NCBI GenBank assembly: GCA_017536625.1
Contig: JAFXGY010000032.1
Coordinates: 28,997-92,996, forward strand
Length of the DNA stretch: 64,000 nucleotides
DNA from: Oscillospiraceae bacterium
GTDB taxonomy: Bacteria; Bacillota; Clostridia; Oscillospirales; Ruminococcaceae
Direction: 5' to 3'
Shown here: positions 1 through 7,057 of the stretch, piece after piece
How the letters are laid out: the number at the start of each line of letters is the position of its first letter
Numbering within the stretch: the first letter of the stretch is position 1
Notes under the pieces: model-generated
Seen by the model: the letters and a program-made list of their open reading frames with translations, nothing else
What the model was told of the DNA's origin: nothing
Database searches by the model: none
Made by a program: the position numbers and the translations under genes

Positions 1-1604
1 ACCGCAGCTTTCACTCCCGCTCTGGATTTAAGTTCTGTTTCGTCAAGAAGATCAAAGCAGGCGTTTTTTGCAGCCTGATAATTTTCCTTCGGGATGCTGA
101 GAGGGCATTCATAAAATCTTCTGGAACAGCTATCCATGCAGGGGTGGCTGCAAAGGCTTTCGACGGTGAAAGGCATCGGATTGCGTTCAAAAATAACACG
201 GAGCGCTTCGAAGCTTCTGCCTTTTTTGATAAGGCGCATGATAAGAGGAATATCTGCACCAAGGGGGCAAACTGCGCGGCACTGGGCCTTTGTGCAGTTT
301 ATATGGGGAATCGGGCCTTCTGCCTTTTTCGGCTCGGCGCAATCTTTGTTTTTATATCTTCCGCTGGAATAAACGTCCTTTTCGATATCCGGAAGGTCGG
401 AAGTGAGGATTCCGGAAAACTGGGCATAGTCACATTTCGAAACATCATCCGCAAGCTGGCGGAATCTTGCAAGTCCGCCGGGACGAAGCATATCGGAAAC
501 AACGGTCACCGGCCAGATTCCCGCATTGAAAAGCTTTGATGCGGTGTAATAATCCGCACCGCCCGCAAAACAGATGCGAAGTCCGCCGCCGAAATCATTC
601 GCGATTTTTTCGGCAAGAGAAAACGCGATTGGGAAAAGCGCCCTTCCGGTAAGTCTTCCGTTTTTGATCGGCATTGATTTTGCGCTTTCGATCCGGAGCC
701 CGTCGCAGACTTTTACTCCGAATTCAAGGCGGTTCATATCCGCTTTGTTCTGAAGGCGAAGGAAAGCAGGCTTGAGATCATCATAAAGCGCGCCTTTTTC
801 CATGCGTTCCTTGCTTATTTCAATATCATCATAACCGTTTATATCAAGGATTCCGCGGATGCTGTAATATCCAAGAAGATCCGGGCTGAGCCTTACGAAG
901 GTGTGAAGGCCTTTTTCTTCGATAAGATACGCGGCGGCTTCTTCGATTTCAGCGGCGGAAAGCCCTTCATCCGGAACAAACACCGCAGAAGAGCAAACTC
1001 TCGGGCTGATATCGGAAAGATAAGTATTATCAATGCCGTCAAGTTCATCCATATGCGCCCTTGCCCAGTTTTCGCATTCGCGCCACACGGGGGTATATTC
1101 TGCGGATTTCAGGCCTTCGATAAAGGAATTCATTTTATCGGATTTGAGGTCATCAAGACTTCCGCCCACGGACATATTGAAAACAAAGCCTTCCGGAACG
1201 CCGAGTTCGAAAGCCGTGCTGATAAGCTTTATTGCATACCATGCTTTTACATATTCACCAAAGGCTTCGCCTATGGAAAGTTCGGATGCGTTTTCGGAAT
1301 AATAAGTTCTGTCGCCGATATCGGTGCTGGGTTTTGCCGCTTTTGCGGTTTCCGGGCGAACGGTTTTCAGTTCAAAAAACCTTGCACCGGAAAGATATGC
1401 GGCGATGATTCCCTGTGCCATCTGGGTTTGGGGGCCTGCACCGGGTCCGACCGGATTTTCGATCCTCATTCCGAAAATCGGAAGTCTTGCTCTTCCGGCC
1501 TTATAAAAATCCTTTACGCCAAAAATACTGCCGGTGGAATTATGTTCTTCAATAAGAAGTCCCATCAGCTTTTCAAAGGAAAGGGGTCTTAAATTATCCG
1601 CCAT
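1..1604 (-). CDS. ygfK: YgfK-like Fe-S/flavin oxidoreductase, N-terminal half only
   Basis: Reads leftward from an ATG at 1604 (GGAGG at 1614-1618, good spacing) and runs off the left edge after about 534 codons with no stop, so it is truncated by the window. The first ~420 residues resemble the dihydropyrimidine/dihydroorotate-dehydrogenase-like part of YgfK (PVGPGAGPQTQ and ARFFELKTV segments near the start). Residues ~436-500 hold a cysteine cluster (CTKAQCRAVCPLG, later CSHPCMDSC) of the type that opens the glutamate-synthase-small-subunit-like Fe-S/FAD module. E. coli YgfK has about 1030 residues, so roughly half is absent here. The family is named putative selenate reductase subunit and occurs in anaerobic purine-breakdown clusters (established knowledge). 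Whether such a cluster follows cannot be seen. Confidence 0.8.
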   Translation of the reverse strand, partial: MADNLRPLSFEKLMGLLIEEHNSTGSIFGVKDFYKAGRARLPIFGMRIENPVGPGAGPQTQMAQGIIAAYLSGARFFELKTVRPETAKAAKPSTDIGDRTYYSENASELSIGEAFGEYVKAWYAIKLISTAFELGVPEGFVFNMSVGGSLDDLKSDKMNSFIEGLKSAEYTPVWRECENWARAHMDELDGIDNTYLSDISPRVCSSAVFVPDEGLSAAEIEEAAAYLIEEKGLHTFVRLSPDLLGYYSIRGILDINGYDDIEISKERMEKGALYDDLKPAFLRLQNKADMNRLEFGVKVCDGLRIESAKSMPIKNGRLTGRALFPIAFSLAEKIANDFGGGLRICFAGGADYYTASKLFNAGIWPVTVVSDMLRPGGLARFRQLADDVSKCDYAQFSGILTSDLPDIEKDVYSSGRYKNKDCAEPKKAEGPIPHINCTKAQCRAVCPLGADIPLIMRLIKKGRSFEALRVIFERNPMPFTVESLCSHPCMDSCSRRFYECPLSIPKENYQAAKNACFDLLDETELKSRAGVKAA

Positions 1605-1707
1605 AGAGCATTGCCTCCAGTAAAAATAAGAAGTCATAAAAATACATATTAATTTTAACATTTTTCGGCATGGATTACAAGGCAATTTTCCTTCTTTTCG
1701 GAAAGGG

Positions 1708-1899
1708 AAATTATTGTTTATGTCATAAGGCCCCCTTGTTAAAGGGGGCTGGATTTTTTAACCGCTTGCGGTTAAAAAAGACTGGGGGATTCTTTCTTTA
1801 ATCACAAATATCTTTATTATGAATCCCTCCACCATCGCCAAAAAAGGCGATGGTCCCCCTCCCTTTGACAAGGGAGGTTCTTTTGCTAAACAATAATTT
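1708..1899. repeat. TIR-hairpin intergenic repeat, copy 1 (class I core)
   Basis: A 192-bp element bounded by near-perfect inverted ends (AAATTATTGTTTA at 1708-1720, its complement at 1887-1899). Inside are four short palindromes: CCCCCTTgttAAAGGGGG, AACCGCttGCGGTT, ACCATCGCCaaaaaaGGCGATGGT and CCTCCCTttgacAAGGGAGG. It has no credible coding sequence. Near-identical copies are at 11758-11949 (same orientation) and 3050-3239 and 43868-44057 (reverse). It looks like a MITE or bacterial interspersed mosaic repeat. Together with the following terminator it fills the 333-base gap between ygfK and the next gene. Confidence 0.85.
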
Positions 1900-1903
1900 A
1901 AAC

Positions 1904-1934
1904 CAAAAAGCCTCCCATTCGGGAGGCTTTCGGC
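1904..1934 (-). terminator. Rho-independent terminator of the 136-aa lipoprotein gene
   Basis: Hairpin AAAGCCTCCC-gaat-GGGAGGCTTT followed on the minus strand by a T run, just past the stop codon of the gene at 1938-2348. Confidence 0.75.
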
Positions 1935-1937
1935 TTT

Positions 1938-2348
1938 TTATTCGGCTTCTGCAAAAAGTTTTTTGATATCGTAATAATAATCATTTCCGGTAAGGCAGAA
2001 ATAATTTCCCCCATCAAGGAACGAAACCGCAAAGGTGTTCTCATAATCAATATAAATAAAATATGATTTCCCTTCGCTTTCAAATTTGATATCAAATCTC
2101 GGAACGTTCATGGGCTTCGAAGTGCTCTTCCCGGTTTCAATCATATGTTTTGCTATGGAAGAAAGGATTTCTCCTTTTTCATCACCGAGAGAAACGGTTT
2201 TTCCTTCACGCTGCTCATATTCTTCAAAGTTTTCATAATAAGTAATCTCTATTTTTGAAATATCTTCCGGCGGGGTGTTTTTTCCGCAGGAGCAAAGCGA
2301 AAAAATCAAAACAAAAGCAAGAACAAAAACAAAAATCCTCTTCATCAT
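1938..2348 (-). CDS. Lipoprotein, C-module paralogue (136 aa)
   Basis: Small secreted lipoprotein of unknown function. Residues 1-20 are a hydrophobic signal peptide and the lipobox ends at Cys21 (LCSC). The rest, from IEITYYENFEEY to YYDIKKLFAEAE, aligns with the last ~105 residues of the 272-aa lipoprotein at 3284-4102. Shared features are the opening EITYY, a central FDIKF..EG....IYIDYENTF segment and a D..NY..L...DYY end. It therefore looks like the detached C-terminal module of that protein with its own signal peptide. It has its own promoter (2381-2408) and terminator, so it is a single-gene unit. AAAGG precedes the ATG by 10 bases; a second in-frame ATG follows at once. No catalytic motif is visible. 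Confidence 0.8.
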   Translation of the reverse strand: MMKRIFVFVLAFVLIFSLCSCGKNTPPEDISKIEITYYENFEEYEQREGKTVSLGDEKGEILSSIAKHMIETGKSTSKPMNVPRFDIKFESEGKSYFIYIDYENTFAVSFLDGGNYFCLTGNDYYYDIKKLFAEAE

Positions 2349-2380
2349 TTTATCACGGCCTTTCAGATATTATTTATTAC

Positions 2381-2408
2381 ATTATAAAATACTTTTGAAT
2401 TATGTCAA
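2381..2408 (-). promoter_or_regulatory. Promoter of the 136-aa lipoprotein gene
   Basis: Minus strand TTGACA (2403-2408), 16-bp spacer, TATAAT (2381-2386). Both boxes match the sigma-A consensus exactly, and the gene starts 32 bases downstream. Confidence 0.65.
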
Positions 2409-2419
2409 CAGGGGCATTT

Positions 2420-2962
2420 TCAGCCCACGTCATCCCAGCCTTCAAAAGGAGAAAGATTATAGCTTCCGTCCGGCCAAAGGAAATAGATATTCTGGATGAA
2501 GCCATCCCTGAAATATTCAACCTTTGTGTTCGGTTTTATCCTGCAGGTTTCTTCGATGGTCGGGTCGAAATACCAGATATGGGAATATTCTTCCTTTGCG
2601 GCGTCCTCTTCGGTAATTGTGCCACCTTCGGTAATTTCCGGAATGCCGTTTTCATCATAAATTATGACGGAATAGGGCTGCATCCAAAGGGGGTAATAGC
2701 CGAGCGCCGTGATTTCCTCGAAGGAAGCATATTCATAAATATCAACGCCTTCCAGCGGATTCTGCTCTTTCGGTGCTTCTTCCGGAATATCCTGCTCTTC
2801 CTGAACATTGGAACCTTCCTGCTTTAGAATTTCTTCCGGTTCTTTTGTTTCAAAAGGTTCTTCCGGAAGGTCATTGGGATTTTTTATTTCAACCGTGCAG
2901 CCGACAAGCGAAAAAACAAGAACGGCAGCCGCAAAAATAATCATCAGATTTTTCAGTTTCAT
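2420..2962 (-). CDS. Lipoprotein, N-module paralogue (180 aa)
   Basis: Secreted lipoprotein of unknown function with a hydrophobic signal peptide and lipobox ending at Cys22 (SLVGC). An acidic Glu/Pro-rich linker covers residues ~28-70. The globular part begins with an F.EITA.GYYP.WMQP segment and ends FIQNIY.LWPDGSYNLSPF. This part matches residues ~65-165 of the 272-aa paralogue at 3284-4102 closely, including the order of all conserved aromatic positions. The protein stops where the paralogue continues into its C-module. The start is clear: AAAGG lies 11 bases before the ATG and a consensus promoter lies just upstream. Context suggests a lineage-specific surface lipoprotein family that duplicated locally. 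Confidence 0.8.
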   Translation of the reverse strand: MKLKNLMIIFAAAVLVFSLVGCTVEIKNPNDLPEEPFETKEPEEILKQEGSNVQEEQDIPEEAPKEQNPLEGVDIYEYASFEEITALGYYPLWMQPYSVIIYDENGIPEITEGGTITEEDAAKEEYSHIWYFDPTIEETCRIKPNTKVEYFRDGFIQNIYFLWPDGSYNLSPFEGWDDVG

Positions 2963-3000
2963 TTAATTCACAGCCTTTCGACAAATATCTACACAAATAT

Positions 3001-3049
3001 ATTATACATCTGCCGAAATAAAAGTCAATAAAAAATCCCGAAACGGAAT
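3001..3049 (-). promoter_or_regulatory. Promoter of the 180-aa lipoprotein gene with upstream palindrome
   Basis: Minus strand TTGACT (3023-3028), 16-bp spacer, TATAAT (3001-3006). An imperfect palindrome ATCCCG-aaa-CGGAAT lies upstream of the -35 at 3035-3049. The same arrangement, with a perfect palindrome, precedes the paralogue at 3284-4102. Confidence 0.6.
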
Positions 3050-3239
3050 AAATTATTGTTTAGCAAAATAACCTCCCTTGTCAAAGGGAGGGGGACCATC
3101 GCCTTTTTGGCGATGGTGGAGGGATTCATAATAAAAATATCTGTGATTAAAGAAGGAATCCCCCAGTCTTTTTTAACCGCGAACGGTTAAAAAATCCAGC
3201 CCCCTTTAACAAGGGGGCTAACAAACCAAACAACAATTT
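3050..3239. repeat. TIR-hairpin intergenic repeat, copy 2 (class I core, reversed)
   Basis: A 190-bp copy of the element at 1708-1899 in the opposite orientation. The left end is AAATTATTGTTTA; the right end (CCAAACAACAATTT) has drifted. It abuts the palindrome at 3035-3049 without a gap. Confidence 0.85.
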
Positions 3240-3246
3240 GCTACAC

Positions 3247-3276
3247 AAAAAGCACCTTCCGAAAAAAGGAAGGTGC
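3247..3276 (-). terminator. Terminator of the 272-aa lipoprotein gene
   Basis: Hairpin AAGCACCTTCC-ttttttc-GGAAGGTGCTT with a T run on the minus strand, directly after the stop codon at 3284. Confidence 0.75.
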
Positions 3277-3283
3277 TTTGTTT

Positions 3284-4102
3284 TTACTGAGCAGTATTGA
3301 AAATTTCCTTTGCCTCGAGGAAATAATCTCTATTAAGAAGATTCACATAATTTTTCTCGTCCAAAAGGGTGGAAGAAAAAGTGTTGTTTATGTCGATGAA
3401 AATCCTGTGTTCGGTTCCTTCATTGATGAATTTGATTTCATAACAAGGGAAATCGAGGGAAACTTCGCTTTCCTCTTTCGTGATTTTCATTTTTTCCGCA
3501 AGCATATAAATATCAAAATACTGAACTTCGTTCAGAACGACCGTTTGACCGCCGTTATTTTCAAGCTCCGCAGGCTTATCATAATAAGTGATTTCGGCAT
3601 ATTCCAGATTATGAAAAGGAGGAGAAAGATTATAGCTTCCGTCCGGCCAAAGATAATAAATATTCTGTATAAAGCCGTGGAGGTCATATTCGGCTTTTGT
3701 GTTCGGGAATATTTCCATAAATGGGTCATCGCTTCCTATGGAAGTGAAAGGCATTACTTCGAATTCCGGTCTTCCCAAAAGATCTTCGGGAAGAAGTTCG
3801 CCGCCTTCCGTAATTGCGGGAACACCGCCGTTATCATAAACGATATAACTTCCCGGCTGCATCCAGCTGGGGTAATATCCGGCGGCGGTTATTTCTTCAA
3901 GGGTCATGTAACCTGCCTTTTCCGCAATTTCCTCGGCAGTTTTTTCCGCATCGTCCTCTTTGGGCAAATCGGACTCTGAAGATTCGGATTCCGATAAATC
4001 TTCACTGAAGTTTTCGTTTTTTTCCGGTTCCGGAGTACATCCGCAAAGCACCGAAAGAAGCAGCAAAACGGCAAGAATTAAGGAGAGTTTTCTGGCGATC
4101 AA
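3284..4102 (-). CDS. Two-module lipoprotein, fused form of its two neighbours (272 aa)
   Basis: Unknown-function lipoprotein. Signal peptide with lipobox ending at Cys22 (VLCGC), acidic Ser/Glu linker to ~residue 60, then a first module (GYYPSWMQPGSYIVYDN to YLWPDGSYNLSP) matching the 180-aa neighbour, then a second module (AEITYYDKPAEL to DYFLEAKEIFN) matching the 136-aa neighbour. I place the start at a TTG at 4102 rather than the in-frame GTG at 4109-4111. The TTG has AAAGG 11 bases upstream, exactly as in the 180-aa paralogue, and it puts the lipobox Cys at position 22 in both proteins; the GTG would sit 2 bases from AAAGG. It is a single-gene unit with its own promoter and terminator. 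Confidence 0.8.
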   Translation of the reverse strand: MIARKLSLILAVLLLLSVLCGCTPEPEKNENFSEDLSESESSESDLPKEDDAEKTAEEIAEKAGYMTLEEITAAGYYPSWMQPGSYIVYDNGGVPAITEGGELLPEDLLGRPEFEVMPFTSIGSDDPFMEIFPNTKAEYDLHGFIQNIYYLWPDGSYNLSPPFHNLEYAEITYYDKPAELENNGGQTVVLNEVQYFDIYMLAEKMKITKEESEVSLDFPCYEIKFINEGTEHRIFIDINNTFSSTLLDEKNYVNLLNRDYFLEAKEIFNTAQ

Positions 4103-4140
4103 AACAATCACAACCTTTCGACAAATATCTATGTAAGTAT

Positions 4141-4189
4141 ATTATACAAAAGTCGAAATTAAAGTCAACAAAAAATTCCGAAACGGAAT
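4141..4189 (-). promoter_or_regulatory. Promoter of the 272-aa lipoprotein gene with upstream palindrome
   Basis: Minus strand TTGACT (4163-4168), 16-bp spacer, TATAAT (4141-4146). The perfect palindrome ATTCCG-aaa-CGGAAT (4175-4189) lies just upstream of the -35 and may be an operator. Confidence 0.6.
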
Positions 4190-4379
4190 AAATTATTGTT
4201 TAAAAACCTTCCCAAAGGGGAAGGTGGCATTTGCGAAGCAAATGACGGAAGAGGGATTAACAGGTAACGCGGAGCGCTTATCATGATTTATTAAGTGTTT
4301 AAAACCCTTCCGTCTTTTCGGTCTGCGACCGAAAATCCACCTCCCCTTTCAGGGGAGGCAAGTAGGATAAACAATAATT
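4190..4379. repeat. TIR-hairpin intergenic repeat, copy 3 (class II core)
   Basis: 190 bp with the same terminal inverted repeats as the class I copies (AAATTATTGTTTA at 4190, TAAACAATAATT ending at 4379) but a different interior. The internal hairpins are ACCTTCCCaaaGGGGAAGGT, CATTTGCgaaGCAAATG, TTTTCGGTctgcgACCGAAAA and CCTCCCCTttcAGGGGAGG. Bases 4380-4570, after it, are AT-rich with no gene I can see. Confidence 0.8.
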
Positions 4380-4617
4380 CAACAAACGGTAATATATTAA
4401 ATAATTTATACCAATAGTGAAATAACGCTTGTTTTTTGGGCATTTTTGCGGGAAAATGGGCGATTTTTGGCATATTATATATTTTAAAGTATCATAATTT
4501 TGATTTTATTTAATTGTTTTTGGCGTTGGAAACCTTAAATTTTCACATAATAATTGAAAAATTCATAAATTTATAATAGAATAAAATCAGAAAAACACAA
4601 ATGAACGGAGGCTTTTT

Positions 4618-5934
4618 ATGAAAAGAGCAATAGTTCTTGCCGGCGGCGGAGCAAAAGGCTCCTATCAATTCGGCTTCTGGAAAGCCATAAGGGAACTTGG
4701 CATCGACTTTCAGATAGTAACCGGTTCTTCCGTCGGTGCGCTGAACGGCGCGCTTATGGCAAGCGGGCTTTATGAAAGCGGACTTTCCATGTGGCATACC
4801 ATCACGACCCCAGATATAATCGAAACTTCCCCGAGCACCCTTTCGCAGATGATCGATACAGAAGGAATCGTTTCTTCGCTTAAAAGCTTCCTCGGCGATC
4901 TTTCCGAAAACGCCGTGAACGTAAAAATGAACCCATTCCCACTTGGGGAACTCATCGCAAAATATCTTGATGAAAAACTTCTTCGGGAAAGTGAAATCGA
5001 ATTCGGAATCATGGTTTCCGAATATCCCAATATGAAATCCCATCCGGTAACTCTTCCGGAAATTCCTTACGGAATGCTTGAGGATTATCTTCTGGCTTCC
5101 TCGACCGTTTATCCTTCCATGGAACCCAAGAACATTGCGGGAAAAAGATATGTTGACGGCGGTTACAGCGATAACTTCCCGATAAATCTTGCCCTTGATA
5201 TGGGTGCGGAAGATATCATCGGGGTGAACCTTCGCGCCAGCGGAATTGAAGCCAAATATGAAACGGATTATCCCGTAAGGGTAATTCGCCCTTGGTTCGA
5301 TCTTGGCCCGGTGATGGATTTTGTTCCGGAAATCGCGGAGCGCAACATCTCCCTTGGATATAACGATACCATGAGGAGCTTTGGAAAATTTGACGGAAGC
5401 TGCTATACCTTCGAAAAAGGTGAAGGTGAAAAGATGCAGGCGGAATTTGAAAAATACTGCGTTGATATGCTGGTCAAATGCGGTGCCGTTCCGCTGAGCG
5501 AAAAAAGCGAATATTTCCGTTCCCTTGCTGTAAAAGGACTTGCAGAAAAGCGAAAACACCGCATCGGACTTATGAAGAAAGACCTTGCGGTGATCTGCGC
5601 GGAAACCGCGGCAGAAACTTTCTTCGTGGATCCCACCGAAGTTTATACTTCCGAAAGCATGCGGAAAGCGATTCTTGATGCGTTCCTTCCTTTTGAAGAA
5701 AAAGACGAAAACCCCATGGCTGTGATTTTTTCTTCCGCGAAGCCGCTTAATTATAAGCTCGGTCAGCTTGGAAATCTTGATAAAAAAGATATAATCGCAT
5801 ATCTTGTTATCCTTTGGCAGAATCTTGCCCATACCGAAAACCCGAACCGCGACCTTCGCACCCTTTGCCGCTATCTTCCCACTGAATTTTTCACCTCGCT
5901 TTATATCAGCTTCCTTAAAAACAAAGGAGAATAA
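4618..5934 (+). CDS. Patatin-like phospholipase (438 aa)
   Basis: Serine hydrolase of the bacterial patatin family, predicted to release fatty acids from phospholipids or other acyl lipids. Residues 9-14 are the oxyanion-hole glycine loop (GGGAKG), Ser38 sits in the GSSVG elbow and Asp180 in VDGGYSDNFP; together these are the complete Ser-Asp dyad. The catalytic domain ends near residue 250. The remaining ~190 residues are helical-looking and I cannot assign them to a domain. There is no signal peptide, so it is probably cytoplasmic. GGAGG lies 6 bases before the ATG, and TATAAT at 4572-4577 may be its -10. The following lipoprotein gene starts 2 bases after the stop and its ribosome site lies inside this gene, so they are co-transcribed. 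Confidence 0.88.
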   Translation: MKRAIVLAGGGAKGSYQFGFWKAIRELGIDFQIVTGSSVGALNGALMASGLYESGLSMWHTITTPDIIETSPSTLSQMIDTEGIVSSLKSFLGDLSENAVNVKMNPFPLGELIAKYLDEKLLRESEIEFGIMVSEYPNMKSHPVTLPEIPYGMLEDYLLASSTVYPSMEPKNIAGKRYVDGGYSDNFPINLALDMGAEDIIGVNLRASGIEAKYETDYPVRVIRPWFDLGPVMDFVPEIAERNISLGYNDTMRSFGKFDGSCYTFEKGEGEKMQAEFEKYCVDMLVKCGAVPLSEKSEYFRSLAVKGLAEKRKHRIGLMKKDLAVICAETAAETFFVDPTEVYTSESMRKAILDAFLPFEEKDENPMAVIFSSAKPLNYKLGQLGNLDKKDIIAYLVILWQNLAHTENPNRDLRTLCRYLPTEFFTSLYISFLKNKGE

Positions 5935-5936
5935 AA

Positions 5937-6926
5937 ATGAAAAAGATAAAAATCCTTTCGGTGCTTATGGCTCTTTTGCTGATGTGTTCCTGTTCCGGAA
6001 AAGATGAAGGCACCACCGGCGGAAGTTATATGCTTGCTACCGGAAAAGCCGGCGGAACTTATTATTCCCTTGGAACCTGCCTTGCTTCCGTCTGGGATAA
6101 ATATTCCCAAAGCACCACCAATATCACAACAACGGAAGGTTCCGTCAATAATATCGAAATGCTCCAGAAGGAAAACGCGGATTTTGCCTTTGTTCAAAGC
6201 GATATTCTCCATTATGCCATTGCCGGGGAAGAGATGTATTTTGAGGATAAGCAAAAAGGTGTTTCCGTTGTGGGAACTCTTTATTCCGAATATGCCCAAT
6301 TTGTTGTGAACGCTTCCACAGAGATAAAGACCATTCCCGACCTTAACGGAAAAACCGTCGCGGTCGGAAAATACGGAACGGCAACGGAAGCTGCCGCAAG
6401 AAAAATCCTCGAAGCTTACGGCATCACCTATGATATGATAACCGTAAAATATCAGACCTTTTCCGAAGCTATGAACGGACTCAATTCCGGAAGCATTGAC
6501 GCCGCCTTTGCGGTTTCTTCCCTTCCAAGCGCGAATATACTCGAATATTCCCAGACCCACGAGATAAGGTTTCTTCCCATTTCTCTCACCCAATCCAACG
6601 CCTTCAAAAGGAGCTGTCCTTTTTTCAGCGACGGAATGATTCCGAGCGAGGCTTACGGAACGGAAAATTCCTGTTCCACCGTCTGCATTGACGTTCTGCT
6701 CGTTTGCAGAACGAACCTTCCCGCAGCAAACGTCCTTGGTGTTACAAAAGCGCTTTTTGATAATACTGATGAAGTCGCTTCCGCCCATGCAAAAGGTGCG
6801 GATATAAATTCCGTCACCGCAAGCGAAACCAGAATCGGAACCATGCATCCGGGCGCAAGCCAATATTATAACAGCCTTGGTGAAGAAGCCCCGAAGGAAA
6901 ATTCCGAAAAGGAAGAAACAGAATGA
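5937..6926 (+). CDS. TAXI-family TRAP transporter solute receptor, lipoprotein (329 aa)
   Basis: Extracytoplasmic binding protein of the TAXI branch of TRAP transporters, which capture dicarboxylates, glutamate or related organic acids. The signal peptide ends in a lipobox with Cys19 (MCSC). The mature part has the family's opening (LATGKAGGTYYSLG), a GSVNNIEMLQ segment, and a DLNGKTVAVGKYGTATE hinge strand. Normal partners are a fused DctQM membrane protein or separate Q and M subunits. None is encoded here: the upstream gene is a patatin-like lipase and a terminator follows at once. It may feed a permease elsewhere or act as a sensor or receptor. Confidence 0.85.
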   Translation: MKKIKILSVLMALLLMCSCSGKDEGTTGGSYMLATGKAGGTYYSLGTCLASVWDKYSQSTTNITTTEGSVNNIEMLQKENADFAFVQSDILHYAIAGEEMYFEDKQKGVSVVGTLYSEYAQFVVNASTEIKTIPDLNGKTVAVGKYGTATEAAARKILEAYGITYDMITVKYQTFSEAMNGLNSGSIDAAFAVSSLPSANILEYSQTHEIRFLPISLTQSNAFKRSCPFFSDGMIPSEAYGTENSCSTVCIDVLLVCRTNLPAANVLGVTKALFDNTDEVASAHAKGADINSVTASETRIGTMHPGASQYYNSLGEEAPKENSEKEETE

Positions 6927-6936
6927 AGAAATAACA

Positions 6937-6966
6937 AAGCCGGGCGGATTTTTCGCCCGGCTTTTC
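6937..6966 (+). terminator. Terminator of the patatin-TAXI operon
   Basis: AAGCCGGGCG-gattttt-CGCCCGGCTT followed by TTCTTGTTTTT, 11 bases after the stop codon. Confidence 0.8.
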
Positions 6967-7057
6967 TTGTTTTTAGCATAAAAAGGCATATTTTAATGCA
7001 ACATTTTCCTCTTTTTTCTACACTTATATAACAGAAGGAAACGGAGGTGCCATTTTT

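Noticed and set aside
4109-4111. GTG start for the 272-aa lipoprotein
   Set aside because: It would be 2 bases from the AAAGG site; the TTG at 4102 has the same spacing as the paralogue and aligns the lipobox.
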